A stretch of 5,976 nucleotides of DNA, from positions 1-5,976 of the forward strand of contig JAEDGQ010000100.1 of NCBI GenBank assembly GCA_016297415.1, written 5' to 3'. The notes beneath the pieces were generated by a model, which did no database searches, was not told the origin of the DNA, and worked only from the letters and a program-made list of their open reading frames with translations. Below, in pieces: positions 1-5,931 of the stretch. Source of the DNA: Treponema sp. GTDB lineage: Bacteria > Spirochaetota > Spirochaetia > Treponematales > Treponemataceae. Position 1 is the stretch's first letter, and each line of letters starts with the position of its first letter. The translations under genes were made by a program, and so were the position numbers.

Positions 1-7
1 TTTTTAC

Positions 8-37
8 TTGATTCACCACTTTTTTTTCGGTTAGATT
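8..37 (+). promoter_or_regulatory. Candidate sigma-70 promoter for alaS
   Basis: TTGATT (8-13) and TAGATT (32-37) are separated by 18 nt, and each matches four of six consensus bases. The predicted transcript start near 44 would give a leader of about 54 nt before the alaS ATG. The region is AT-rich, so such matches arise easily by chance. The upstream gene is outside the window, so read-through from it cannot be excluded. Confidence 0.3.
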
Positions 38-97
38 TAACGTGATTCAATGCGTTCTATTGAAAAAAACAACCTAAAGCAATAAAATGATGGAACT

Positions 98-1924
98 ATG
101 ACTGCAAACGAATTACGCTCAAAATATATTGAGTTCTTTAAATCAAAAAATCATGCTGAGATTTCAGGACAGTCTTTAATTCCTGAAAATGACCCGTCTG
201 TACTTTTCACAACAGCCGGAATGCATCCCCTTGTTCCTTATTTGCTGGGAGAAAAACACCCTGCAGGAACCCGTCTTACAGACTATCAGAAATGTGTACG
301 CACAGGTGATATTGATGAAGTTGGAGATCCGAGCCACCTTACATGTTTTGAAATGCTTGGTAACTGGTCTCTCGGTGATTACTTCAAGAAAGAATCTATT
401 TCATTTTCATACGAATTCCTTACATCAAAGGAATGGCTTGGTCTTGATCCACGCAAACTTTCTGTAACTGTATTCAAGGGTGACGACAACGCTCCTAAAG
501 ATGAGGAAGCTGCAGAAGTATGGAAATCAGTTGGTATGCCTGAAGATAAAATTGCTTATCTCGGTGCTGACGACAACTGGTGGGCTGCAGGTCCAACAGG
601 TCCTTGTGGGCCTGATACAGAAATCTTCTACTGGGTTGGCGAAGGTCTTCCACCACAGGGTTCAAACAAAGGAACTGACAGCGCAAACTGGATGGAAATC
701 TGGAATAACGTTTTCATGCAGTTCAACAGAGTTGATGAAAAAACTCTCGTTCCGCTTCCAAAGAAAAATGTAGATACAGGTATGGGCCTTGAAAGAACTA
801 ACTGTATCCTTCAGGGTAAAACATCTGTTTACCAGACAGAAGTTTTCCAGCCAATCATCAATAGAATCGAAGAAATGGCAAATTACAAATACGGTACTGA
901 CGAAGAAAAAGACAAGTCAGTTCGTATCATTGCAGATCATAGCCGTGCTTCTGTATTTATCATTGGTGATCCTCGCGGTGTTGCTCCATCAAATGTTGGT
1001 GCAGGCTACGTTCTCCGCCGCCTTATCCGCCGTGCTGTTCGTCATGGTATGAAGCTCGGTATTGAAAAATCATTCCTTGCAGAAGTTGCTGACGCTGTAA
1101 TTGCAAACTTCAAGATTGCTTATGCAGAACTTGAAACAAATGCAGATAAAATCAAGAAAGAACTTACTGCCGAAGAAGAAAAATTCCGCACAACCCTCAA
1201 GAAGGGTGAAGCAGAATTCCAGAAACTCCTTCCAAACCTTATGAAAAATCCTAAAAAGGTTATTTCAGGAAAGGTTGCATATAATCTTTATGAAACATAC
1301 GGTTATCCGCTGGAACTTACTCAGGAACTTGGTGCAGAAAACGGCTTTACTGTAGATGTTGAAGGATTCAAAGAAGCTGAAAGAAAACATCAGGAAGCTT
1401 CTAAATCTCTCGATGCAGGAAAAGCTAAGGGTGGTTTGGCAGAACAGTCTGATGTTACAACTAAGTACCACACAGCTACACATCTTTTGCAGCAGGCTCT
1501 CATTAACGTTCTTGGTGACCAGGTTGCTCAGAAAGGTTCAAACATCAACAACGAACGCATGCGCTTTGACTTTACTTTTGAACGCCCGATGACTAAAGAA
1601 GAAATTCAGAAGGTTCAGGACATGGTTAACGAACAGATCAAAGCTGACCTTCCTGTTAATATGCGCATCATGACTCTTGATGAAGCTAAAGCTGAAGGTG
1701 CCCGTGCTTTGTTCGCAAACAAATACGGTGAATCTGTAAAGGTTTACACAATCGGCCGTGACGTTAAGAATGACTGGTTCAGTAAGGAAGTTTGCGGTGG
1801 ACCACATGTTCAGCATACAGCCCAGATTGGTGACTTCAAGATTGAAAAGGAACAGTCTTCTTCAGCTGGTGTTCGCCGTATCCGTGCTACAATTTCTGGC
1901 GGACTTCCTCTGGATCCACAGTAA
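98..1924 (+). CDS. alaS: Alanyl-tRNA synthetase, short form (no C-Ala domain, no editing beta-barrel)
   Basis: Class II synthetase that activates alanine with ATP and charges tRNA-Ala in the cytoplasm; its editing domain normally clears Ser- and Gly-tRNA-Ala. At 608 aa it is much shorter than the 876-aa E. coli enzyme. Visible parts in order: motif 1 (NDPSVLFTTAGM, 31-42), motif 2 (Arg68 and FEMLGNWSLGDYF, 84-96), TGPCGP and VDTGMGLER in the aminoacylation core, motif 3 (GYVLRRLIRRAVRHG, about 303-317), and LYETYGYP near 397-404. The editing zinc site follows, with His458/His462 (HTATH) and Cys566/His570 (CGGPH). The protein ends just after the editing domain. Between Glu399 and His458 there are 59 residues where E. 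coli has 164, so the beta-barrel with its Gly-rich motif is missing. Asn299 matches E. coli Asn303, but Glu399 replaces Asp400. ATG98 is the first start after an in-frame stop at 83-85. Its Shine-Dalgarno is poor, with only GGA three bases upstream. Short AlaRS forms are, from memory, typical of Treponema and Borrelia. Confidence 0.97.
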   Translation: MTANELRSKYIEFFKSKNHAEISGQSLIPENDPSVLFTTAGMHPLVPYLLGEKHPAGTRLTDYQKCVRTGDIDEVGDPSHLTCFEMLGNWSLGDYFKKESISFSYEFLTSKEWLGLDPRKLSVTVFKGDDNAPKDEEAAEVWKSVGMPEDKIAYLGADDNWWAAGPTGPCGPDTEIFYWVGEGLPPQGSNKGTDSANWMEIWNNVFMQFNRVDEKTLVPLPKKNVDTGMGLERTNCILQGKTSVYQTEVFQPIINRIEEMANYKYGTDEEKDKSVRIIADHSRASVFIIGDPRGVAPSNVGAGYVLRRLIRRAVRHGMKLGIEKSFLAEVADAVIANFKIAYAELETNADKIKKELTAEEEKFRTTLKKGEAEFQKLLPNLMKNPKKVISGKVAYNLYETYGYPLELTQELGAENGFTVDVEGFKEAERKHQEASKSLDAGKAKGGLAEQSDVTTKYHTATHLLQQALINVLGDQVAQKGSNINNERMRFDFTFERPMTKEEIQKVQDMVNEQIKADLPVNMRIMTLDEAKAEGARALFANKYGESVKVYTIGRDVKNDWFSKEVCGGPHVQHTAQIGDFKIEKEQSSSAGVRRIRATISGGLPLDPQ

Positions 1925-1928
1925 ATTT

Positions 1929-1969
1929 CAGCCGGTTTGTGTAACTATTAATTGAACCGGCTGTTTTAT
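1929..1969 (+). terminator. Intrinsic terminator after alaS
   Basis: CAGCCGGTT (1929-1937) and AACCGGCTG (1955-1963) form a perfect 9-bp GC-rich stem around a 17-nt loop, followed directly by TTTTAT. It lies five bases past the alaS stop codon. It separates alaS from the downstream operon, although read-through is possible. Confidence 0.8.
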
Positions 1970-1981
1970 AACTAGATTAAT
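1952..1981 (+). promoter_or_regulatory. Candidate promoter for the SurA-like/nusB/TPR operon
   Basis: TTGAAC (1952-1957) and ATTAAT (1976-1981) are 18 nt apart, each with four of six consensus matches. The -35 element overlaps the right arm of the alaS terminator. Transcription would start near 1988, leaving a leader of about 30 nt. A promoter is expected here because a terminator precedes the operon, but this particular match is weak. Confidence 0.27.
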
Positions 1982-2016
1982 TCCCTGATAAAGGAAAAAA
2001 TAAAAAAGGAAACATT

Positions 2017-3099
2017 ATGAAGAAACGTTTAGTACTTTGTTTATCACTTATTCTTGCTGCTTGTGGAAGCCTTTTTGCTCAGGCAGATTTACAGCCACTG
2101 GCAATTGTAAAACTCAATAAGTCTGAAACAATCACTCTTAAACAGCTTAAAACCAGAGTTGATATCTACTCAAGACAGACTGGTGGAGCTACTTTTACTA
2201 TTGAACAGAAAAAAGACATTCTCCAGGCTATGATTGATGAAAAACTCGTTTGTCAGGCAGCCGCTAAAGCTGGAATGAACCTTACAGACACTCAGGTTAA
2301 TCAGTATTTCCTTCAGAATGTTGGAGCTCAGCTTGGTCGTTCAGTAACAGAAGCTGAATTTGAACAGATTATCAAGCAGCAGACAGGTCAGTCTCTCGAT
2401 GAATACATGAAGGCTTCTGTAGGTCTTGGTGTTGTTGAATATAAGGCATATCTTAAAAACCAGCTTCTTGCTCAGCAGTATGTTGTTAATCAGAAGCAGG
2501 ATCAGATTGCAAAAGCTGCTCCAAGTGATGATGAAATCCGTGCATTCTACGAATTAAACAAAGCCAGCTTTGTTCAGAATGACATGCTTAAACTTTTCCT
2601 TGTTATTTTCCCTAAGGGAGATAATGCATCAGCTGCAAAAACAGGTGCTGATAACCTTCTTGCAGAACTTAAAGCTAAAAAGACAACTTGTGATGCAATT
2701 AAAAAGAATGCGTCTGCAGCTAAAACATATCAGGGCGGAGATCTTGTTATTTCAAAAACAGCTCCACATGCTCAGCAGCTCGGTATTACTTATGCTGAAC
2801 TTCTTGAACTGTTCGGTAAAGAAAAGAATTACATTTCTTCTGTAACTGAAACAGCTACTGACTTCCAGTTCTATGTTATCCGTGATAAATATTCAGCTAA
2901 AATGCTTGGCTTAAGTGATGTAGTTCAGCCGGAAACAACAATCACAGTTTATGACTACATTAAGTCAAACCTTACAAATCAGAAACAGCAGCAGGCTCTT
3001 ATTCAGGCTGTACAGGATGTAACAAATTCCCTTAATAAACCTGAAAACGTAGAATACAAGAAGAGTGGTGCAGCACTTGATAAACTGCTTAACTGGTAA
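2017..3099 (+). CDS. Exported SurA/PpiC-like protein with a degenerate parvulin domain
   Basis: Probable envelope chaperone of 360 aa. The N-terminus (MKKR, then a hydrophobic stretch) is a signal peptide. It offers two cleavage sites: a lipobox LAAC ending at Cys16, and a signal peptidase I site AQA|D after Ala23. Residues about 24-170 are helical and resemble a SurA N-terminal domain, with the typical 'LQAMIDEKLVCQAAAKAG' pattern (about 70-87). After 'PSDDEIRAFYELNKASF' comes a parvulin-like segment, about 189-295, anchored by QGGDL at 239-243. The histidine positions of active parvulins are not kept: the ASHILV-like strand reads LKLFLVIF (191-198), and the GxH strand reads DFQFYVIRD (282-290). 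Isomerase activity is therefore doubtful, and a holdase role is more likely. The Shine-Dalgarno AAGGA (2006-2010) sits six bases before the ATG. It is the first gene of an operon with nusB. By position it matches T. pallidum TP1016 (Tpn39b, 'basic membrane protein'), from memory. Confidence 0.8.
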   Translation: MKKRLVLCLSLILAACGSLFAQADLQPLAIVKLNKSETITLKQLKTRVDIYSRQTGGATFTIEQKKDILQAMIDEKLVCQAAAKAGMNLTDTQVNQYFLQNVGAQLGRSVTEAEFEQIIKQQTGQSLDEYMKASVGLGVVEYKAYLKNQLLAQQYVVNQKQDQIAKAAPSDDEIRAFYELNKASFVQNDMLKLFLVIFPKGDNASAAKTGADNLLAELKAKKTTCDAIKKNASAAKTYQGGDLVISKTAPHAQQLGITYAELLELFGKEKNYISSVTETATDFQFYVIRDKYSAKMLGLSDVVQPETTITVYDYIKSNLTNQKQQQALIQAVQDVTNSLNKPENVEYKKSGAALDKLLNW

Positions 3100-3122
3100 T
3101 TTAAGCCATAAAGGAAACAACC

Positions 3123-3548
3123 GTGTCTAGAAGAAAAGGTAGAATTCTTGCATTTCAGGGGCTTTATTCCTGGGATGTAGGTGGAATGACTAAGGAAGAT
3201 GTACTTGCACTTTCCTGGGTAGAAAACGAAAAAAACGAAGAAGTAACAGATACAGAAACTGCTACATTTGCCCGTGTGCTTATTGCCGGTGCAATTGAAA
3301 ATCAGGCTAAAATTGATGAGCTTATCAAAGCAAATCTGAAAGGCTGGGATTTTAACCGTGTAAACAAAGTTTCTCTGGCAATTCTTCGCTTGAGTGTGTA
3401 TTCCCTGCTTTTTCAGAAGGATGTTCCTTCTACAATTGTAATTGATGAAGCAATCGATATTGCCAAAGAATACGGGCAGGACGATGCTTTTAAGTTTGTA
3501 AATGCTGTTCTTGATAATGTTAAAAAAACAGTATCAGAGAAGGTATAA
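3123..3548 (+). CDS. nusB: Transcription antitermination factor NusB
   Basis: All-helical RNA-binding protein of 141 aa, the usual family length. With NusE (ribosomal protein S10) it binds boxA RNA and supports antitermination, chiefly in rRNA operons. Family signatures are clear. The N-terminus has the Arg/Lys-rich RNA-binding helix SRRKGRILAFQGLYSWD (2-18). The C-terminal half has W75 and R79, then AILRLSVYSLLF, a VPSTIVIDEAIDIAKEYG helix, and FVNAVLDNV (125-133). The start is GTG, supported by AAGGA (3111-3115) seven bases upstream, with no better ATG nearby. The upstream gene ends 23 nt earlier and shares the same AAGGAAACA ribosome-site sequence. The TPR gene begins 14 nt downstream, so all three genes are probably cotranscribed. 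Confidence 0.96.
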   Translation: MSRRKGRILAFQGLYSWDVGGMTKEDVLALSWVENEKNEEVTDTETATFARVLIAGAIENQAKIDELIKANLKGWDFNRVNKVSLAILRLSVYSLLFQKDVPSTIVIDEAIDIAKEYGQDDAFKFVNAVLDNVKKTVSEKV

Positions 3549-3562
3549 AGGTTTAAAAGCCA

Positions 3563-5461
3563 ATGACAATAGACTGGAAAAAACAATCCAGAGTAATAAT
3601 TCCGGCAATATGTGTTATTCTTATTGCCGGATTTTTCATTTTTTTCCGTTCTCAAAATGATGATGGCACGTCGCTTTTAACAACGCTTGATAAGGTTGAT
3701 ACAAGCATTCGGACAGGGCAGACTTACGATGCATTAAAACTCCTTAAAAAAGCCCAGAAATCCGCATACAGTTCTTACGCAAGAATTGGTATTTACCGCA
3801 GATATATGACTCTGGGTGAAAAAAAACTTGCAGAAAAAACTCTTGTAAAAGGGCTTAAAAAGATTCCGGAAAATCCAGAACTTTCAGCAGTTTATGGACA
3901 TTTTCTTTTAAAAGAAGACAGAGTCAGCGAAGCTATAAAAGTGACTAAATGTCTTTCAGGAACCCCTTATGGCTCTCTGTATTCTGAAAGCTGTCTTCGT
4001 TCTATTTCTAAAGATGAATATTATTCAAATGATTTTGTTTCTGTTTACCTCGATGCCTATAATGCAACTGAAAATGGAAAATGGCTTGTAAACGCAGCCC
4101 TGCCGTTTTTACGAGCAGGTGATTATGAAGGTGCTTCAAGTCTGCAGGATGATATTTACAAAGGTCAGAATCAGTTCTGGGCACTGGTACATTATGATGC
4201 AGGAAATTTTGATCTTGCCGTTGAAAATTGTCTTATTGCCGGACAGCAGGTACTTGATAAAAACAGTACGGCACTTTTGTCTGATGCTTATGTAAAACTT
4301 GGCGATTATGATTCAGCAGAAAAAGAAAGGTCAAAACTTATATCAAGAGCTCAGCTTGAATATAATATTGAAGTTCCATCTGAAATTATTGTTAACAGTG
4401 CTATCTGGGCATACAATGCACAGAAATACAACAGAGCCTATGATCTTCTTACAACTCTTGTAATGAGAAACAGTCAGGACGTAAATGCCCTTTTGACTTA
4501 TGGAAAATTTGCATTAAAAGACAGCCAAGAAGAAGAACAGGATGTACTTGAAACTTACCTCCGAAAAACAGATTTAAGATCTCTTTCTATGATAAGAAGA
4601 GATGAAAGACCTAAGTTTCTGGTTAGCGATGCAATTTTTAGAATTGATGAAACACTTAAGGCTCAGAAAGCTCAGGGAAAATCCATGAGTGACGAGCTTC
4701 TTGTTGAAAAATTAAACCTGTATCTTTGCTCTCACAGTGAACTACCTCAAAAATCTCTGGAATCAGAAATCTGGAAAACGCTGGAAATAAATGAACTGGG
4801 AACTGATTTATATCCTCCTCTTCTTGTAAATTACTGTGTAAGCAAACTTTTAAATTATGGCAAAACAGAGGATGCCAGAAATCTGTTTACTAAATATCTT
4901 GATGCCAGATACAGATTAAGAAGAGATGAAATTGATAAAGATACACTTGTATACGATGTGTTTGGTGGTGAAAAGAAATTTGTGGCTCCACCAGTTCCTG
5001 ATTTTGTTATGAAGGCTGCATTTGGAAACAGAGCTTCTGAATATGTTTCTACAATGGAAGTCTGGGAAATTGAACTGGCAGCTTATTTTTCATTGATTGA
5101 TGAAAATATGGATGCTGCAAAACGTCTTTATGAATATGCAGTTTTTGAAACAGGAGGAGTGAACGCTCTCCAGAAAAATAATGCCATCATTGCAATTTCA
5201 CCTCTGGCACAGGTTACTTCTGCAACAAATCTTGCTATGCTTTATGCTGCTTCCGGTGATTTAAAGAAGAGTGTAAGCCTGTTTGGGCTTGCTTCCGGTA
5301 GAACAAGAGATAAAAAGATTAAATCAAGAATCCTTTATAAAACAGCTTTGGTACAGATTGATCTTGGAAACACAGACGAAGCTGTACTGAGCCTGAATTA
5401 TGCTATCTCTCTTGATCCCATGAATGCAAACGCACGGCTTTTAAGAAAAAAAATAAAATAG
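3563..5461 (+). CDS. Membrane-anchored TPR-repeat protein of unknown function
   Basis: Protein of 632 aa. A basic N-terminus (KKQSR, 6-10) precedes one hydrophobic segment (11-28, VIIPAICVILIAGFFIFF). This suggests an uncleaved signal anchor with the N-terminus inside and a large periplasmic domain. No lipobox is seen at Cys17. The rest is helical with TPR-like pairs. Examples are YDALKLLKKA through GEKKLAEKTLVKGLKKIPENPELSAVYGHFL split over about 54-115, segments 'AGDYEGASSL', 'AGNFDLAVENCL' and 'LGDYDSAEKERS', and a good C-terminal TPR (IDLGNTDEAVLSLNYAISLDP, over the last 35 residues). TPRs bind other proteins, so a scaffold or assembly role is plausible, but no partner can be named. Its Shine-Dalgarno AAAGG (3547-3551) overlaps the nusB stop and is 11 nt from the ATG, which is rather far. 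Codon bias looks weaker than in alaS, with some CAA glutamines. A terminator-like hairpin lies within codons 13-28. The position corresponds to T. pallidum TP1014, from memory. Confidence 0.85.
   Translation: MTIDWKKQSRVIIPAICVILIAGFFIFFRSQNDDGTSLLTTLDKVDTSIRTGQTYDALKLLKKAQKSAYSSYARIGIYRRYMTLGEKKLAEKTLVKGLKKIPENPELSAVYGHFLLKEDRVSEAIKVTKCLSGTPYGSLYSESCLRSISKDEYYSNDFVSVYLDAYNATENGKWLVNAALPFLRAGDYEGASSLQDDIYKGQNQFWALVHYDAGNFDLAVENCLIAGQQVLDKNSTALLSDAYVKLGDYDSAEKERSKLISRAQLEYNIEVPSEIIVNSAIWAYNAQKYNRAYDLLTTLVMRNSQDVNALLTYGKFALKDSQEEEQDVLETYLRKTDLRSLSMIRRDERPKFLVSDAIFRIDETLKAQKAQGKSMSDELLVEKLNLYLCSHSELPQKSLESEIWKTLEINELGTDLYPPLLVNYCVSKLLNYGKTEDARNLFTKYLDARYRLRRDEIDKDTLVYDVFGGEKKFVAPPVPDFVMKAAFGNRASEYVSTMEVWEIELAAYFSLIDENMDAAKRLYEYAVFETGGVNALQKNNAIIAISPLAQVTSATNLAMLYAASGDLKKSVSLFGLASGRTRDKKIKSRILYKTALVQIDLGNTDEAVLSLNYAISLDPMNANARLLRKKIK
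3601..3645 (+). terminator. Terminator-like hairpin plus T-run inside the start of the TPR gene
   Basis: TCCGGCAATA (3601-3610) and TATTGCCGGA (3622-3631) form a perfect 10-bp inverted repeat with an 11-nt loop. TTTTTCA and then seven T follow immediately (3632-3645). This is the layout of an intrinsic terminator. It starts 52 nt after the nusB stop and 38 nt after the TPR ATG, and it codes for the transmembrane segment. It could reduce transcription of the TPR gene when that gene is not being translated. The T-run could partly be a by-product of Phe/Ile codons, but the perfect GC-rich stem is not explained by that. Confidence 0.55.
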
Positions 5462-5475
5462 ACGGCACTTTATTT

Positions 5476-5527
5476 AAAAAAAGACTTTTCTGAAGTAATT
5501 GATTTTACTCACAGAAAAGCCTTTTTT
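5476..5527. terminator. Bidirectional intrinsic terminator between the TPR gene and groES
   Basis: CTTTTCTG (5485-5492) pairs with CAGAAAAG (5512-5519). An inner stem AGTAA/TTACT (5494-5498 with 5505-5509) closes a 6-nt loop. The outer arms are an A-run (5476-5482) and a T-run (5522-5527), so either strand gives a stem followed by U residues. It starts 15 nt past the TPR stop and ends 13 nt before the groES stop, as expected for a shared terminator between convergent genes. Confidence 0.85.
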
Positions 5528-5539
5528 ATTGAAATATGA

Positions 5540-5812
5540 CTATTCTACAACAGCAATAATTTCTGAGTTTTTAACGATAAGGTATTCTTCACCGTCTGCC
5601 TTAACCTGAATGCCTGCATATTTTTCATACATTACGCGGTCACCTGGTTTTACAGTGATTTTTTCTTTATCTGTTCCTGGACCTACAGCTTCTACTGTGG
5701 CAGTCTGTGTTTTTTCCTGTGCAGTTTCTGGAATGATGATGCCAGATGCTGTTTTAGTTTCTGCCTTGTCCTGTTTAAGAAGTACCCGGTCTGCTAATGG
5801 TTTAAGTTTCAT
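5540..5812 (-). CDS. groES: Co-chaperonin GroES (Cpn10)
   Basis: Seven-fold ring lid of the GroEL chaperonin, cytosolic. It is 90 aa, slightly shorter than E. coli GroES (97). The core is easy to recognise: MKLKPLADRVLLK at the N-terminus, a mobile loop around 17-34 with the GroEL-contacting hydrophobic tripeptide III (25-27), then VEAVGPG, KPGDRVMYEKYAG, and the C-terminal EEYLIVKNSEIIAVVE. The roof hairpin between VGPG and VKPGD is several residues shorter than in E. coli. The start is set at the ATG complementary to 5810-5812. A longer reading from a TTG at 5825-5827 would add five residues but would use the Shine-Dalgarno itself as coding sequence. No groEL follows: the gene is closed by the shared terminator and is apparently a single-gene unit, as remembered for T. 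pallidum. Confidence 0.97.
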   Translation of the reverse strand: MKLKPLADRVLLKQDKAETKTASGIIIPETAQEKTQTATVEAVGPGTDKEKITVKPGDRVMYEKYAGIQVKADGEEYLIVKNSEIIAVVE

Positions 5813-5820
5813 ATATTTAG

Positions 5821-5825
5821 CCTCC
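5821..5825 (-). promoter_or_regulatory. groES ribosome binding site
   Basis: The minus strand reads GGAGG here, eight bases before the groES ATG. It is the strongest Shine-Dalgarno in the window and decides the start codon in favour of the 90-aa protein. Confidence 0.9.
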
Positions 5826-5846
5826 AAAATTTTTTTTGATACTTTA

Positions 5847-5876
5847 AATATATAAATTTCTCATGTTAATCGTCAA
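5847..5876 (-). promoter_or_regulatory. Sigma-70 type promoter of groES
   Basis: On the minus strand, TTGACG (5876-5871) and TATATT (5852-5847) each match five of six consensus bases, with an 18-nt spacer. Transcription would begin near 5840, giving a leader of about 28 nt that carries GGAGG. No CIRCE operator (TTAGCACTC-N9-GAGTGCTAA) is seen around it, so HrcA control is not supported. Confidence 0.65.
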
Positions 5877-5909
5877 TAAAAATAAAATTTTAATGTAGGG
5901 CAAACGCAT

Positions 5910-5915
5910 TATAAT
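5910..5915 (+). promoter_or_regulatory. Possible -10 element of a rightward promoter
   Basis: A perfect TATAAT lies 16 nt before the possible start codon at 5932, but no convincing -35 is present (TTTTAA at 5888-5893 is the best). The motif sits in a near-palindrome, ATTATAAT, and also reads TATAAT on the other strand, so direction is not certain. The surroundings are very AT-rich. Confidence 0.22.
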
Positions 5916-5931
5916 ATATTTCCTGCTAAAA

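Noticed and set aside
9..49. Two copies of TGATTCA (9-15 and 43-49) as an operator pair
   Set aside because: Seven-base palindromic matches are easily found in AT-rich DNA, and no regulator or third copy supports a role. One copy overlaps the weak -35 match.
1265..1816. Minus-strand frames of 72 and 92 aa within alaS
   Set aside because: They are Cys/Phe/Ser-rich shadow translations of a strongly conserved alaS region, with no Shine-Dalgarno and no plausible product.
3563..3700. A later start for the TPR gene, making 3601-3645 an ordinary intergenic terminator of nusB
   Set aside because: The ATGs just downstream (around 3658) are out of frame. The upstream ATG gives a classic basic-then-hydrophobic membrane anchor, so the hairpin most likely lies within the coding region.
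5813..5827. Longer GroES start at the TTG five codons upstream
   Set aside because: It would place GGAGG inside the coding sequence. The ATG at 5812 has GGAGG at ideal spacing and gives the family's normal N-terminus (MKLKPLADRV).
5610..5855. 81-aa + strand frame opposite groES
   Set aside because: It is the antisense shadow of groES, has no ribosome site or recognisable protein features, and exceeds groES only into AT-rich sequence.
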